From assembly GCF_007954275.1 (NCBI RefSeq), contig NZ_VOLT01000003.1, forward strand, positions 310,001 to 374,000: a DNA stretch of 64,000 nt. The letters run 5' to 3'. This DNA is from Colwellia demingiae. GTDB lineage: Bacteria > Pseudomonadota > Gammaproteobacteria > Enterobacterales > Alteromonadaceae. The notes under the pieces are model-generated. The model saw only the letters and a list, made by a program, of their open reading frames with translations. It searched no databases and was not told the DNA's origin. Below are positions 36,735 through 46,524 of the stretch, one piece after another (within the stretch, counting starts at the first letter, position 1; each line of letters opens with the position of its first letter). The translations under genes were made by a program, and so were the position numbers.

Positions 36735-38051
36735 TTAGTTTTCAATTTTTACAAAGTCAGGTCGAGGTAAATTATCCAACATACTGTAAAGATAAATAAC
36801 GATCAGTGTTAACGCTGCAGCAATAAAGAATAACCAAGACCCGCCAAGTTGGTCGAGAATAATACCACCGCCTAATGGCGCTATAGCATAGCCAAATTCA
36901 TAAAATGAGGCAGCACCAAAGTAAGCACCACGTAAATGCTCCGGTGCCAAACGATCAATATGCACATTCATAGTAGGGAAAAGAATAGTTTCCGCTAAGC
37001 TCATCACGACAATCGCGCCAATCCATCCCCAAAAGAGCGTTAATGGATTTACCGCTAACCAAACTTGTGAGCACATCAACAACACTAGACCAACTTGTAT
37101 TCGGCTAACCAATGATAAACTTGCCATTAATTTCAGTAATAAAAATTGCGTTGAAATGATGACTAACGCATTGGTAAAAATCATCGCTGAAATAAGCTGT
37201 AATAAGTCAGGAACTTTAGCTCGCGTTAAATATTGTATAAGCGAACTATCCATTTGTGCATAAATGAACATGCATAATATATTAGCAAAAATAAGACATT
37301 GTAATAACTTATCAGCAATCAATACCTTTAGTATTTGATTACTTCCACCACTTTTCGCTTTGATTTCAGTCTGATTTTTAGTTTCACTAGAGATACTATT
37401 TTTGTCACTCTCCACTGAATTGGCAGACCTTTGATTAGCTTTAAGTGATTTTTCATTCTCAAACTTGCTGTGTTGATGAAAACCCCACCATAAAAGCACC
37501 AATAAAAAGGCAAATGCTACCGCAGTAATATAAAAACTTGATTGCTCTCCTGTTAAGCCTAGCCACAACCCTAACATTGGGCCGACAGCACACCCGACAT
37601 TCACGACAAAATACAATGACTGCATGGCTAGTTCGCGAGTGCCTTTATCATTGATGATATCGCCAATTAATGCTGACGTGAGTGGTCGCCATAGTGCGGT
37701 AGCTATCGAACACAAGGTGATCACCAGCGAATAACCGGCAATGGTATTCACCTCAGCTAATAACGAAAAAGAAATGATATATAAAATACCACTGGCATAC
37801 ATTAACTGGTGACGGCCAATTCGATCAGATAACGCGCTACCGACGAAACTCACTAACACTGAAATAACGGCAGCACTTGAAAGAATGAGCCCTACATGTG
37901 TAGCAGATAATGCAAATTTTTCATAAAGAATCACCGCTAAAAATGGCCATACCATGTAGTAACTACCACGAGTAATAAATGAGCCAAATAACAAAATCCA
38001 CATTAAGGGTGGGAATTCTTTAAAGCGCTTTACTGAAACAACATTAGACAT
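36735..38051 (-). CDS. MFS transporter
   Basis: Major facilitator superfamily permease of about 12 helices, 438 residues. The signature loop between helices 2 and 3 reads GSALSDRIGRHQLM. The long central loop (about 200-240) is rich in Ser, Asn and Lys. A good AAGGAAG ribosome binding site precedes the ATG. It resembles drug/proton antiporters of the YdeE/MdtH type, but the substrate cannot be told. It converges with the GAF kinase gene and is divergent from murI. Confidence 0.88.
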   Translation of the reverse strand: MSNVVSVKRFKEFPPLMWILLFGSFITRGSYYMVWPFLAVILYEKFALSATHVGLILSSAAVISVLVSFVGSALSDRIGRHQLMYASGILYIISFSLLAEVNTIAGYSLVITLCSIATALWRPLTSALIGDIINDKGTRELAMQSLYFVVNVGCAVGPMLGLWLGLTGEQSSFYITAVAFAFLLVLLWWGFHQHSKFENEKSLKANQRSANSVESDKNSISSETKNQTEIKAKSGGSNQILKVLIADKLLQCLIFANILCMFIYAQMDSSLIQYLTRAKVPDLLQLISAMIFTNALVIISTQFLLLKLMASLSLVSRIQVGLVLLMCSQVWLAVNPLTLFWGWIGAIVVMSLAETILFPTMNVHIDRLAPEHLRGAYFGAASFYEFGYAIAPLGGGIILDQLGGSWLFFIAAALTLIVIYLYSMLDNLPRPDFVKIEN

Positions 38052-38257
38052 GAACTTCCTTAGACCGAACGGACCAACAAATGAGCTTTATTGGTCTTAA
38101 TCAAGATAAAATTAAAATCAGCTATTACAAACTCTACCTTATCTTGAATTCAATTAAATAAACAAAAAACCTTACTTAATTAATTGTATTGCTTTTTGGC
38201 TGATAAAAGCAATACAATTTACTGGAACAATTAATTTAATATCCCTGAGCGAAGACT

Positions 38258-39085
38258 ATTATTACTCAAGAAATAAAACAAAAGGTCCCTAGCAGTTCAG
38301 CCCCTATTGGCGTGTTCGACTCTGGTGTCGGCGGACTGTCTATTGCTAAATGTATTGCTCAGCAACTTCCACATGAAAATATTATCTATATTGCCGACAG
38401 TCTCCATGCACCCTATGGCGAAAAGTCTGTTAAATTTATTATTGAGCGTGTAAATCACATTGCCAAGCAACTTATTGCTAAAGGCGTAAAAGCCATAGTT
38501 ATTGCCTGTAATACCGCAACCGTAAATGCCATTGAGCAACTTAGAGCGCAAGTAAATATTCCTATCATTGGGGTTGAGCCAGCAATTAAACCTGCTGCAA
38601 AGCAGAGTATCAGTAAAAAAGTGGCTATATTAGCGACACAAGCAACCAGCGAAAATCAACGCTTTAAAGACTTAATTGACCTACACCATAATGGCGCTCA
38701 AGTTCTAATCCAACCCTGCCCGGGTTTAGTTGAATTTATTGAACAAGGTAAACAAAATAGTGACGCTTGTAATGCCTTGTTAAAACAATATATAGATCCT
38801 CTCATTGAGCAAGGTATAGACACGCTAGTACTTGGTTGTACTCATTACCCTTTTGTCCAAAAACAAATAAGCATCATTGCCGGTCAACAAGTGACAATTA
38901 TTGAGACAGCGGCACCGGTAACAGTACAATTAAGCAAGAAATTAGTAGAAAAAGAAATAGATGCATGTAAAAAACAACAAGGACAATATCAATTTTTTAG
39001 CTCGCTTGAGACAAAACAGCAAGAAGAAATATTTAGCCAATTATGGCAGGAGCCACTTACTTTACATGCATTAGAGCCTTACTAA
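38258..39085 (+). CDS. murI: Glutamate racemase (possible non-canonical start)
   Basis: Converts L- to D-glutamate for peptidoglycan. Both catalytic cysteines are present, in IACNTATVNA and GCTHYPF, with FDSGVGGLSI near the N-terminus. The conserved first strand PIGVFDSG lies upstream of the only ordinary start candidate (GTG 38312), which would remove it. The frame is open back to a TGA at 38246 with no ATG, GTG or TTG. ATT at 38258 or 38261, just after GAGCGAAG, would give a 275-residue enzyme of normal length. I annotate from 38258; the start remains uncertain. Confidence 0.93.
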   Translation: MITQEIKQKVPSSSAPIGVFDSGVGGLSIAKCIAQQLPHENIIYIADSLHAPYGEKSVKFIIERVNHIAKQLIAKGVKAIVIACNTATVNAIEQLRAQVNIPIIGVEPAIKPAAKQSISKKVAILATQATSENQRFKDLIDLHHNGAQVLIQPCPGLVEFIEQGKQNSDACNALLKQYIDPLIEQGIDTLVLGCTHYPFVQKQISIIAGQQVTIIETAAPVTVQLSKKLVEKEIDACKKQQGQYQFFSSLETKQQEEIFSQLWQEPLTLHALEPY

Positions 39086-39163
39086 ATTACCCCTTTCAAT
39101 AACTTCGTTTAGATAAAACCTCCAAGAACATTACGCTAGTTCAATAAAATCACAATTAATTAG

Positions 39164-39187
39164 AGACGTTTAGCCGTCTAGGCGTAA
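39164..39187 (+). promoter_or_regulatory. MetJ operator (three adjacent met boxes)
   Basis: Three consecutive 8-mers AGACGTTT, AGCCGTCT and AGGCGTAA match the met box AGACGTCT at 7, 7 and 5 of 8 positions. They lie 77-100 bases before metK, where the methionine repressor MetJ acts in Gammaproteobacteria. TAGAAT at 39217-39222 could be the -10 box. Confidence 0.75.
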
Positions 39188-39263
39188 AAAAGCTAGAAAG
39201 TTGTTTTCAACAGGTGTAGAATCGCCCCATTATTTTGTATAACTCAAATTTTTCTGAGGATTT

Positions 39264-40451
39264 ATGTCTAGACATTTTTTTACTTCCGAGTCTGTTTCTG
39301 AAGGCCATCCGGATAAAATTGCCGACCAAATTTCTGATGCGGTATTAGATGCCATTATTGCCAAAGATAAACATGCTCGTGTAGCCTGTGAAACGATGGT
39401 AAAAACCGGTGTTGCTATTATTTCTGGTGAAGTATCAACTAATGCTTGGGTTGATTTAGAAAAACTTACCCGTAATGTGATTAGCGAAATAGGCTATACC
39501 TCATCAGATGTTGGTTTTGATGGCGCAACTTGTGGCATCATGAATTTGATTGGTCAACAATCACCTGAAATTGCTCAAGGCGTAGATCGCAGCAAACCAG
39601 AAGAGCAAGGTGCTGGTGATCAAGGTTTAATTTTTGGTTATGCAACCAATGAAACACCTACATTAATGCCTGCACCATTATATTATTCACATCGTTTAGT
39701 TGAACGCCAAGCTGAAGCGCGTAAATCAGGTGTTTTACCTTGGTTACGCCCAGACGCTAAATCACAAGTAACGTTTATCTATGAAGATAATAAGCCAGTT
39801 GCTATTGATACCGTTGTACTTTCTACGCAGCATAACCCTGATATTAAACAGGAAGATTTGGTTAGTGCAGTAATGGAAAATATTATTAACCATGTATTAC
39901 CTGCAGAATTATTAACTGAAGATACTAAATACCATATCAACCCAACAGGTCGTTTTGTTATTGGTGGCCCAGTAGGTGATTGTGGTTTAACCGGTCGTAA
40001 GATTATTGTTGATACTTATGGTGGTATGGCTCGTCACGGCGGTGGTGCTTTCTCAGGTAAAGATCCATCAAAAGTTGACCGTAGTGCTGCTTATGCTGGG
40101 CGTTATGTTGCTAAAAATATTGTTGCCGCTGGTCTTGCAGATCGTTGTGAAATTCAAATTTCTTATGCCATTGGTGTTGCTGAGCCTACCTCTATTTCAA
40201 TTGATACGTTCGGTACCGGAAGTATCTCTGAAGAGAGATTAGTTGAAATAGTACGTGAACATTTTGACTTACGTCCTTATGGCATTACTAAAATGTTAGA
40301 CCTATTACACCCTATGTATCAGCAAACTGCTGCCTATGGTCATTTTGGTCGTGAACCATTTGAAATGACCGTTGGTGATGATACTTTCACAGCCTTTAGC
40401 TGGGAAAAAACTGATAAAGCAGACGATTTACGTAAAGCTGCAGGTTTATAG
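39264..40451 (+). CDS. metK: S-adenosylmethionine synthetase
   Basis: Makes S-adenosylmethionine from methionine and ATP. Family signatures are [17 protein letters not shown] at the N-terminus, [12 protein letters not shown] in the middle and [19 protein letters not shown]. Its 395 residues are close to the usual 383-395. A GAGGA ribosome binding site precedes the ATG. The MetJ-like operator upstream predicts repression when S-adenosylmethionine is plentiful. A terminator follows. Confidence 0.98.
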   Translation: MSRHFFTSESVSEGHPDKIADQISDAVLDAIIAKDKHARVACETMVKTGVAIISGEVSTNAWVDLEKLTRNVISEIGYTSSDVGFDGATCGIMNLIGQQSPEIAQGVDRSKPEEQGAGDQGLIFGYATNETPTLMPAPLYYSHRLVERQAEARKSGVLPWLRPDAKSQVTFIYEDNKPVAIDTVVLSTQHNPDIKQEDLVSAVMENIINHVLPAELLTEDTKYHINPTGRFVIGGPVGDCGLTGRKIIVDTYGGMARHGGGAFSGKDPSKVDRSAAYAGRYVAKNIVAAGLADRCEIQISYAIGVAEPTSISIDTFGTGSISEERLVEIVREHFDLRPYGITKMLDLLHPMYQQTAAYGHFGREPFEMTVGDDTFTAFSWEKTDKADDLRKAAGL

Positions 40452-40553
40452 TTAATACCGAATAAAGCTAAGGAGAAACTGAGTTATGCGTTAAAGCATT
40501 ATCTAGCTTCTCCTCACTAATCAACGGATAGATTTATCATAAATTCTGTCCAT

Positions 40554-40592
40554 AAAAAAACCAGCTTATCTAGTAGATAAACTGGTTTTTTA
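40554..40592. terminator. Bidirectional terminator after metK
   Basis: AAAAAACCAG with inner TTATCTA pairs with TAGATAA and CTGGTTTTTT, flanked by A and T runs. It lies between metK and the converging gene at 40631. Confidence 0.9.
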
Positions 40593-40630
40593 TTTTAATA
40601 GGATCTATTTAAGCCTATTAAATACTCGCA

Positions 40631-41233
40631 CTAGTTAGCAGCATCAAGCTTTTTACGTAATGATTGACCCCAAGCCTTAAATAGGTTTTTTGCATCTTTA
40701 GCACGTTCCATCGCTGTATTAGGTTGATAGTCATCACCAATGGCTTGTGTACCTTCAAAGATATGAATTAAGCTTCTTGTCTTACCATCACGTAAGTGAA
40801 CTGATAAATGAAACTCACCAGAGCCTTTCGTTGTTGTTTCAGTATCTTCTTGTGAGGCATACGGCATAAAGCTGATAATTTCTACATCAACAATAAGTAC
40901 ACCCTTACCTTCTTTATCTACAATATCGTAGCGGCCTTTATTCTCAGTTAAGCCTTTTTCAACACCTTCTTTAAAGCGTGCTTTTAAATGAGCTCGATTA
41001 CTATCTGTGACTTTCCATTCGAAACTTTCTTTATCAATCCAAGGAGGTGAAATAATTTTAGTGTGGGAAAGGTCTAAGTCTTGTATATAAACCTTATCGT
41101 AACCACTTAATGAAATAATTGGGCTAGCAAAGTTCTTATCCACTGAGATCATTTCACCAGCAATGGCTGATTGACCTGCGAGTCCTAAAGAAAATACACT
41201 GGCCGCAAGCGTGGTAAGTATAATTTTTTTCAT
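40631..41233 (-). CDS. Exported DUF3313-like protein
   Basis: Periplasmic or envelope protein of 200 residues with a clear signal peptide (MKKIILTTLAASVFSLGLAG ... AIAGEM). The mature part has GYDKVYIQDLDLSH, WIDKESFEWKVTDSNRAHLKARF, a strand-rich core and a terminal WGQSLRKKLD helix. This layout resembles DUF3313 proteins, but there is no lipobox Cys. Function unknown. It converges with metK. Confidence 0.6.
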   Translation of the reverse strand: MKKIILTTLAASVFSLGLAGQSAIAGEMISVDKNFASPIISLSGYDKVYIQDLDLSHTKIISPPWIDKESFEWKVTDSNRAHLKARFKEGVEKGLTENKGRYDIVDKEGKGVLIVDVEIISFMPYASQEDTETTTKGSGEFHLSVHLRDGKTRSLIHIFEGTQAIGDDYQPNTAMERAKDAKNLFKAWGQSLRKKLDAAN

Positions 41234-41396
41234 TGTTAATCCTTTTTATTTATATTACTTAAGAAATTACGTGTAATTTCGTAGCTAGTCAAACGAAACC
41301 AATAAAAGAGTACAACTTTATACATTTATTCATTGTTTTTTGCACTTGCCGCCCTTATTTTAGTTTAATAATCATGATTTTCCATTAAGCCCTATT

Positions 41397-42131
41397 ATGC
41401 GTAACCCAAGAATTTTTCAACAAAGTCAATTTGCTCTTAACGAAACAGTGACGTTATCTGATGACGCGTTTGGTCATGTAGTGCGAGTTTTACGCCTAAA
41501 AGAAGGTGACACTATTACATTGTTTAATGGTGAAGAGGCTTTCCAATATACAGCAACACTTTGTAATATAAGTAAAAAATCAGCTGACGTAAACGTTATT
41601 TCCCAAGAAGAAAACAACAGTGAATCACCGCTTAATATTCATTTAGGGCAAGGTATTTCTCGTGGCGATAGAATGGACTTTACGTTACAAAAATCAGTAG
41701 AGCTTGGCGTGAATACCATTACCCCTTTATTTACCGAGCGCTGCGGAGTGAAGCTTAATGCCGAACGTCTTGAGAAAAAACGCCAACAGTGGCAAAAAAT
41801 TGTCATTAGTGCTTGTGAGCAAAGTGGTCGTGCAAGCGTGCCCGTTGTTGCAGAGCCGATGTTATTAGCCGATTGGTTAAAACAAGAAACCAGCGCCTTA
41901 AAAATTAATTTACATCCAAAAGCCCAGCATTCCATCATGAGTTTGCCCATGGAAAATACTCGTGTTCGATTACTCATCGGTCCTGAAGGCGGTCTAAGTG
42001 ATGAAGAAATCACTCAAGCCAATGACAGTGATTTTCACGATGTACTGCTTGGCCCAAGAGTATTACGTACTGAAACCGCGGCATTAACGGCAATTACCGC
42101 ATTACAATGCCGCTTTGGTGATTTACACTAA
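41397..42131 (+). CDS. rsmE: 16S rRNA m3U1498 methyltransferase RsmE
   Basis: SPOUT-class methyltransferase that methylates N3 of U1498 in 16S rRNA. An N-terminal PUA-like part (MRNPRIFQQ, HVVRVLRLKEGDTITLFNG) is followed by the knotted domain with LLIGPEGGLSDEEI and LGPRVLRTETAALTAI. 244 residues, the normal size. First of the conserved series rsmE-gshB-yqgE-ruvX. Confidence 0.96.
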   Translation: MRNPRIFQQSQFALNETVTLSDDAFGHVVRVLRLKEGDTITLFNGEEAFQYTATLCNISKKSADVNVISQEENNSESPLNIHLGQGISRGDRMDFTLQKSVELGVNTITPLFTERCGVKLNAERLEKKRQQWQKIVISACEQSGRASVPVVAEPMLLADWLKQETSALKINLHPKAQHSIMSLPMENTRVRLLIGPEGGLSDEEITQANDSDFHDVLLGPRVLRTETAALTAITALQCRFGDLH

Positions 42132-42207
42132 ATTTATTGTTGTTTTTCTCAACGACAGCGTTAAAAAATTACTCATTGATTCGCATCAACATTGAACAGG
42201 ATAAAAA

Positions 42208-43170
42208 ATGACTACAAATAAAGTAATAAAACTCGGCATAGTGATGGATCCTATATCACAAGTTAAAGTAGCAAAAGATTCATCAATGGCGATGATGCTT
42301 GAGGCACAGCAACGTGGCTATGAACTTTACTACATGGAAATGAAAGACTTATATCTTGAGCAAGGCCAATGTCGTGCTACAACGCACAGAGTTAAAGTAT
42401 TTGATGATAGTGAGCATTGGTATGAGTTATCAGATCCACAAGATATAGCCGTGAGTGAGTTAGATGCAGTATTGATGCGTAAAGATCCTCCTTTTGATAC
42501 TGAGTTTATTTACGCAACTTATCTTCTAGAGCGTGCTGAAGTTGAAGGCACACTCATTGTAAATAAACCACAAAGTTTACGTGATTGTAATGAAAAGCTA
42601 TTTACTGCTTGGTTTAGCGAATTCACTCCTAAAACATTAGTAACGCGTAGTAGTGATAAAATTCGTGAATTTCACAATAAACTACAAGACGTTATTATTA
42701 AACCCCTTGATGGCATGGGTGGCGCGTCAATATTTCGCATTAAAGCGGATGATGTTAACGTAGGTGTAATTATCGAAACCTTAACCAACCATGGCGAGCA
42801 ATATGCTATGGTGCAAGAGTTTATGCCAGAGATTGCTGATGGTGATAAACGTATACTGATTGTTAATGGTGAGCCTATGCCTTACTGCCTAGCGCGTATA
42901 CCTGCTCAGGGTGAAACTCGTGGTAATTTGGCTGCCGGCGGACGTGGCGTTGCTCGCCCTCTTAGTGTTAGTGATAAAGCAATAGCTGATGCCATTGCCC
43001 CTGAATTGAAGAAGCGTGGTCTATACTTTGTTGGCCTTGATGTTATTGGTGATAAAGTGACTGAAATCAATGTGACGAGTCCTACCTGTATTCGTGAAAT
43101 TGAAGCAGCTTATCCAATAAATATCAGTGGCAAGTTAATGGATGCGATAGAAGATAACATCAAAAAATAA
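42208..43170 (+). CDS. gshB: Glutathione synthetase
   Basis: ATP-grasp enzyme that joins gamma-glutamylcysteine and glycine to form glutathione. Visible segments are LGIVMDPI at the start, LMRKDPPFDTEFIYATY, IIKPLDGMGGASIFR, the MVQEFMPEIADGDKRILIVNG region, and NVTSPTCIREIE at the end. 320 residues, as in other Gammaproteobacteria. An AGGA ribosome binding site is present. The rsmE-gshB-yqgE-ruvX order is conserved. Confidence 0.98.
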   Translation: MTTNKVIKLGIVMDPISQVKVAKDSSMAMMLEAQQRGYELYYMEMKDLYLEQGQCRATTHRVKVFDDSEHWYELSDPQDIAVSELDAVLMRKDPPFDTEFIYATYLLERAEVEGTLIVNKPQSLRDCNEKLFTAWFSEFTPKTLVTRSSDKIREFHNKLQDVIIKPLDGMGGASIFRIKADDVNVGVIIETLTNHGEQYAMVQEFMPEIADGDKRILIVNGEPMPYCLARIPAQGETRGNLAAGGRGVARPLSVSDKAIADAIAPELKKRGLYFVGLDVIGDKVTEINVTSPTCIREIEAAYPINISGKLMDAIEDNIKK

Positions 43171-43182
43171 GAGTTGAATTGC

Positions 43183-43887
43183 ATGGAAAAACAACAAAAA
43201 TCAGAACAAAAAGCAACGCTCAAGAAGGATCTAGAAATAGATCAGTCTCAAGCAATGATTAGTTTAGAGAACCAATTATTGATTGCCATGCCTTCTCTTG
43301 GTGATCCTTATTTTAATAAAACTGTGACCTATATTTGTGAGCACAATGAAGATGGTGCTATGGGTTTGATCATCAACTTACCCGTTAATATCACCTTAGC
43401 GGATCTGCTCAAGCAAATAGAGCCAGATGAAGATGACAAATCTAACAGAATGAGTAAAAGCAGTAAGATAACTGAAAAGGATGATATAAATGATATTTCG
43501 CTTGTCACTGATATCACCAATAGCTTAGAACAATTAGTACTCGCAGGTGGTCCTATTGCTCAACAGAGAGGTTTTGTTCTGCATAGTTCACAACCAGGTT
43601 GGAGCAGCTCTTTAGTTTTGAGTAAAGAGCTAATGATCACCACCTCAAAAGATATCCTAATGGCACTGGGCACTCAAATGGCCCCTGAACAATTTATTGT
43701 TACCTTAGGTTATGCAGGTTGGGGACCAGGTCAACTTGAACAAGAGTTGCAGGCTAATTCATGGCTTACCACGCCTGCCGATATTGAAATACTTTTTAAA
43801 ACACCAATCGAGCAACGTTGGAAAAAGGCCACTGAAAAACTGGGTATTGATGTCGCCCATTTATCTACCGATATTGGGCATGCTTAA
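43183..43887 (+). CDS. UPF0301 protein, YqgE/AlgH family
   Basis: Conserved cytoplasmic protein of unknown biochemical role. Family segments are NQLLIAMPSLGDPYFNKTVTYICEH, GAMGLIINLP, LAGGPIAQQRGFVLHS and LGYAGWGPGQLEQEL. ATG 43183, 9 bases after a GAG, is preferred over TTG 43174, which directly follows that GAG. At 234 residues it is longer than the usual 187-190, because of a charged N-terminal extension of about 25 residues and an insert rich in Asp, Ser and Lys (about residues 84-112). Confidence 0.94.
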   Translation: MEKQQKSEQKATLKKDLEIDQSQAMISLENQLLIAMPSLGDPYFNKTVTYICEHNEDGAMGLIINLPVNITLADLLKQIEPDEDDKSNRMSKSSKITEKDDINDISLVTDITNSLEQLVLAGGPIAQQRGFVLHSSQPGWSSSLVLSKELMITTSKDILMALGTQMAPEQFIVTLGYAGWGPGQLEQELQANSWLTTPADIEILFKTPIEQRWKKATEKLGIDVAHLSTDIGHA

Positions 43888-43994
43888 TCGCAGCCCTTTT
43901 CAGCTCCAATGCATAAAATGCATCATAAGATTACATCATAACATTGCTGCATAAGCTTACTGTTTAAAATAATGACCGTACCCCAAGGAAAAAA

Positions 43995-44441
43995 ATGTCG
44001 ACTAAAACTAAATCACCCATTGGCCAACGCACCGTTATTGGGTTCGATTTTGGTAAAAAATATATTGGCGTTGCCGTAGGCCAAGAAATGACAGGCAGTG
44101 CTACACCACTTGGTTCGGTAAAAGCCAATGATGGAATTCCGCATTGGGATAATTTAGCCAAATATTTAAAAGAATGGCAGCCTGATTTTATTGTCGTTGG
44201 TTTACCACTGAATATGGACGGTAGTGAGCAACAACTTACCTTAGACGCTAAAAAATTCGGTAACCGAATCCATGGCCGTTTCGGTATACAAGTTGAGTTT
44301 CAAGATGAGCGATTAACCACTGCTGATGCCAAAGAGCAACTATTTGCTCGCGGCGGTTTTAAAAATTTGAAAAAAGATAATATTGATGCTGAATCAGCAA
44401 GGTTAATTATTGAGAGCTATTTTGAGCAACAGTACAATTAG
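43995..44441 (+). CDS. ruvX: Pre-16S rRNA nuclease / Holliday-junction resolvase-like YqgF
   Basis: RNase H-fold nuclease that acts on the 5' end of 16S rRNA precursor in E. coli. Catalytic acidic residues lie in [37 protein letters not shown] and [11 protein letters not shown]. 148 residues, normal. AAGGA precedes the ATG. It ends the rsmE-gshB-yqgE-ruvX series. Confidence 0.96.
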   Translation: MSTKTKSPIGQRTVIGFDFGKKYIGVAVGQEMTGSATPLGSVKANDGIPHWDNLAKYLKEWQPDFIVVGLPLNMDGSEQQLTLDAKKFGNRIHGRFGIQVEFQDERLTTADAKEQLFARGGFKNLKKDNIDAESARLIIESYFEQQYN

Positions 44442-44587
44442 TTACTGTGTTTAAACTGCCCTCATCTATTCAACTTAACCTTGTCTAAACCTCGTCTAAA
44501 TATTGTCTATAGCTAGAGAATAAATTGACTTTAAACTCATTGGGATTAAACTAAAAACTAGTCTACATTTCAATGAGATAAATAATC

Positions 44588-45556
44588 ATGTCTGCCAAGT
44601 TGTTCGTTACTTGCACTAATCTATTTATGCTGCTTTTCGCGCTAATTTCCCTCAATGCTTGTGATAGCAGTAAACCTGGTATTGCCCTAGGCACGTTAGA
44701 GCGAGAGCGTATAGCTCACACCGCAACAGTGAGTGAAATCATCACCGCTTTACCTGTTAGTGCAGGTAGCCAAGTAAGAAAAGGTACTGTACTGGTCAAG
44801 CTTGATGATACGATTCAAAAAGCGCTGGTTGCTAAAGCAAAGGCGCAAATGTTACAGGCAAAGGCTAATTTAGAAAAAGTGCATAATGGTGCTCGTGAAG
44901 AAGAAGTTGCTGCAGCCTCTGCGCAAGTTGCTGGTGCCAAAGCAGCGCTAGTAAAAAGTGAAGCCAATTATCAACGAGCTAAAATACTGATTAGAAAAGA
45001 ATTAGCGAGTCAAGCAACACTTGATAATGCCCTTGCCTCGCGTGATGAAAATACTGCTAAATTACACAGCGCTCAAGAGAAACTTTTACAACTTATCAAT
45101 GGCGCTCGCATTGAAGACTTACAAATCGCCGAGGCTATTTTAGCGACCACAATCGCAGTAGTGGATAGCGAAAAGAAAAAACTCAAGGATTTAACCATTA
45201 CCGCCAAGCGTGATGGTTTATTAGATAACTTACCATGGAACTTAGGCGAACGTGTCACACAAGGCAGTCCTGTGGCAATTGTATTGGCAGGCAACGCTCC
45301 TTTTGCTCGTGTTTATGTGCCAGAACCCTACCGAGTAAAAATAAAAGTTGCTGATAGATTAATGGTACACGTTGATGGCTTGGTAGCTCCTATTATCGGC
45401 ACTGTACGATGGATATCTTCCGAACCCGCTTTCACCCCTTATTACGCTCTGAACCAAGAAGAGCGGGCCAACCTCATGTATTTGGCCGAAATACAATTAC
45501 CTGATAGTGCTGCAGATTTACCCATGGGTGTTCCCGCGCAAGTTCAAATGCCATGA
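44588..45556 (+). CDS. HlyD-family adaptor lipoprotein of ABC exporter
   Basis: Periplasmic adaptor (membrane-fusion) protein of 322 residues. The N-terminal signal has a lipobox-like LNAC, so it is probably a lipoprotein. It has a split lipoyl domain (ALPVSAGSQVRKGTVLVKLD ... GERVTQGSPVAIVL), a long alpha-helical hairpin with Ala/Gln-rich heptads, and a beta-barrel domain. It overlaps the ATPase gene by 4 bases (ATGA), which links it to an ABC-2 exporter of the YhiI-RbbA-YhhJ or YbhGFSR type. Substrate unknown. Confidence 0.9.
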   Translation: MSAKLFVTCTNLFMLLFALISLNACDSSKPGIALGTLERERIAHTATVSEIITALPVSAGSQVRKGTVLVKLDDTIQKALVAKAKAQMLQAKANLEKVHNGAREEEVAAASAQVAGAKAALVKSEANYQRAKILIRKELASQATLDNALASRDENTAKLHSAQEKLLQLINGARIEDLQIAEAILATTIAVVDSEKKKLKDLTITAKRDGLLDNLPWNLGERVTQGSPVAIVLAGNAPFARVYVPEPYRVKIKVADRLMVHVDGLVAPIIGTVRWISSEPAFTPYYALNQEERANLMYLAEIQLPDSAADLPMGVPAQVQMP

Positions 45557-46524
45557 TTCTTTCGACCCGTGCCGCAGCCAACAATACAACTTACAGTCCT
45601 GAATTGGCTATAAACGCTAAGAGTCTCTGCCGAAATTTCGGTCAATTAGCCGCCATATCGAATTTAGATTTAACCGTTGAAAAACAAACTATTTACGGTT
45701 TTTTAGGACCCAACGGTTCAGGTAAAACTACTGCTATTCGATTACTCACTGGCTTATTAAAACCTACCAGTGGTCAGATTAATGTATTGGGTTGTCATTT
45801 ACCGCAAGAAGCTAATAAACTGCGCTTGCAAATTGGCTATATGACACAAAAATTCTCGCTTTATGATGATCTTACTGTCAAAGAGAACCTACAATTCATC
45901 AGCAAGATTTATGGGTTAACGGCTAATGAACAAAAATCACGTTTGAGTGAGTTATTAAGTACTCATCAATTAACCCAACAAAGCCAGCAACTTGCTGGCA
46001 GCATGAGTGGCGGTCAAAAACAGCGTTTAGCCCTTGCTGCTGCTGTGATACACAAACCTAAACTACTCTTTTTAGACGAACCCACATCAGCGGTTGACCC
46101 ACAAAATCGCCGAGAGTTTTGGGAACAATTATTTGATCTTTGCGATCAGGGCACCACTATTTTGGTCTCAACTCATTACATGGATGAAGCTGAACGTTGC
46201 CATAAATTAGCCATTTTAGAAAACGGCGTTAAAAGAGCAGACGATACACCTCAAGCGTTAATGAATAACATGTCGGCACAGGTTGTTGAGATTGCAGCAA
46301 ATGACTTACGTTATATAAAAGACAAGCTAATCCAACTGCCGCAAGTCATCTCAGCCGCTCAGTTAGGTACGCATTTACGCGTTTTAGTTAATAAAGCAGA
46401 GAGAAATCCGGTAGGGCTATTACAGCGCCAATCCTGTATAAAACCAACAGATCAACTTGCCATTGTTAGACCTAGTCTGGAAGATGTCTTTGTAAGCTGC
46501 ACTGGTCAAGGGGGCGCACGATAA
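45553..46524 (+). CDS. ABC-2 exporter ATP-binding protein
   Basis: Cytoplasmic ATPase of the exporter, 323 residues. Walker A is GPNGSGKTT, the signature is MSGGQKQR, Walker B is LLFLDEPTS and the H-loop is STHYMDEAE. The C-terminal 80 residues form a regulatory extension common in ABC-2 ATPases. It overlaps the adaptor gene by 4 bases and the permease gene by 1 base, so the three are translationally coupled. Only one ATPase domain is present, so two copies are expected per transporter. Confidence 0.95.
   Translation: MILSTRAAANNTTYSPELAINAKSLCRNFGQLAAISNLDLTVEKQTIYGFLGPNGSGKTTAIRLLTGLLKPTSGQINVLGCHLPQEANKLRLQIGYMTQKFSLYDDLTVKENLQFISKIYGLTANEQKSRLSELLSTHQLTQQSQQLAGSMSGGQKQRLALAAAVIHKPKLLFLDEPTSAVDPQNRREFWEQLFDLCDQGTTILVSTHYMDEAERCHKLAILENGVKRADDTPQALMNNMSAQVVEIAANDLRYIKDKLIQLPQVISAAQLGTHLRVLVNKAERNPVGLLQRQSCIKPTDQLAIVRPSLEDVFVSCTGQGGAR

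Noticed and set aside
39086..39263. SAM riboswitch upstream of metK
   Set aside because: No aptamer-like structure or anti-terminator is seen; the MetJ-type operator is the better explanation.
41639..42013. 124-codon minus-strand frame inside rsmE, and similar antisense frames within gcvP, the RND pump and dctM
   Set aside because: They lie entirely inside well-supported genes on the other strand, lack family motifs and have no ribosome binding sites.
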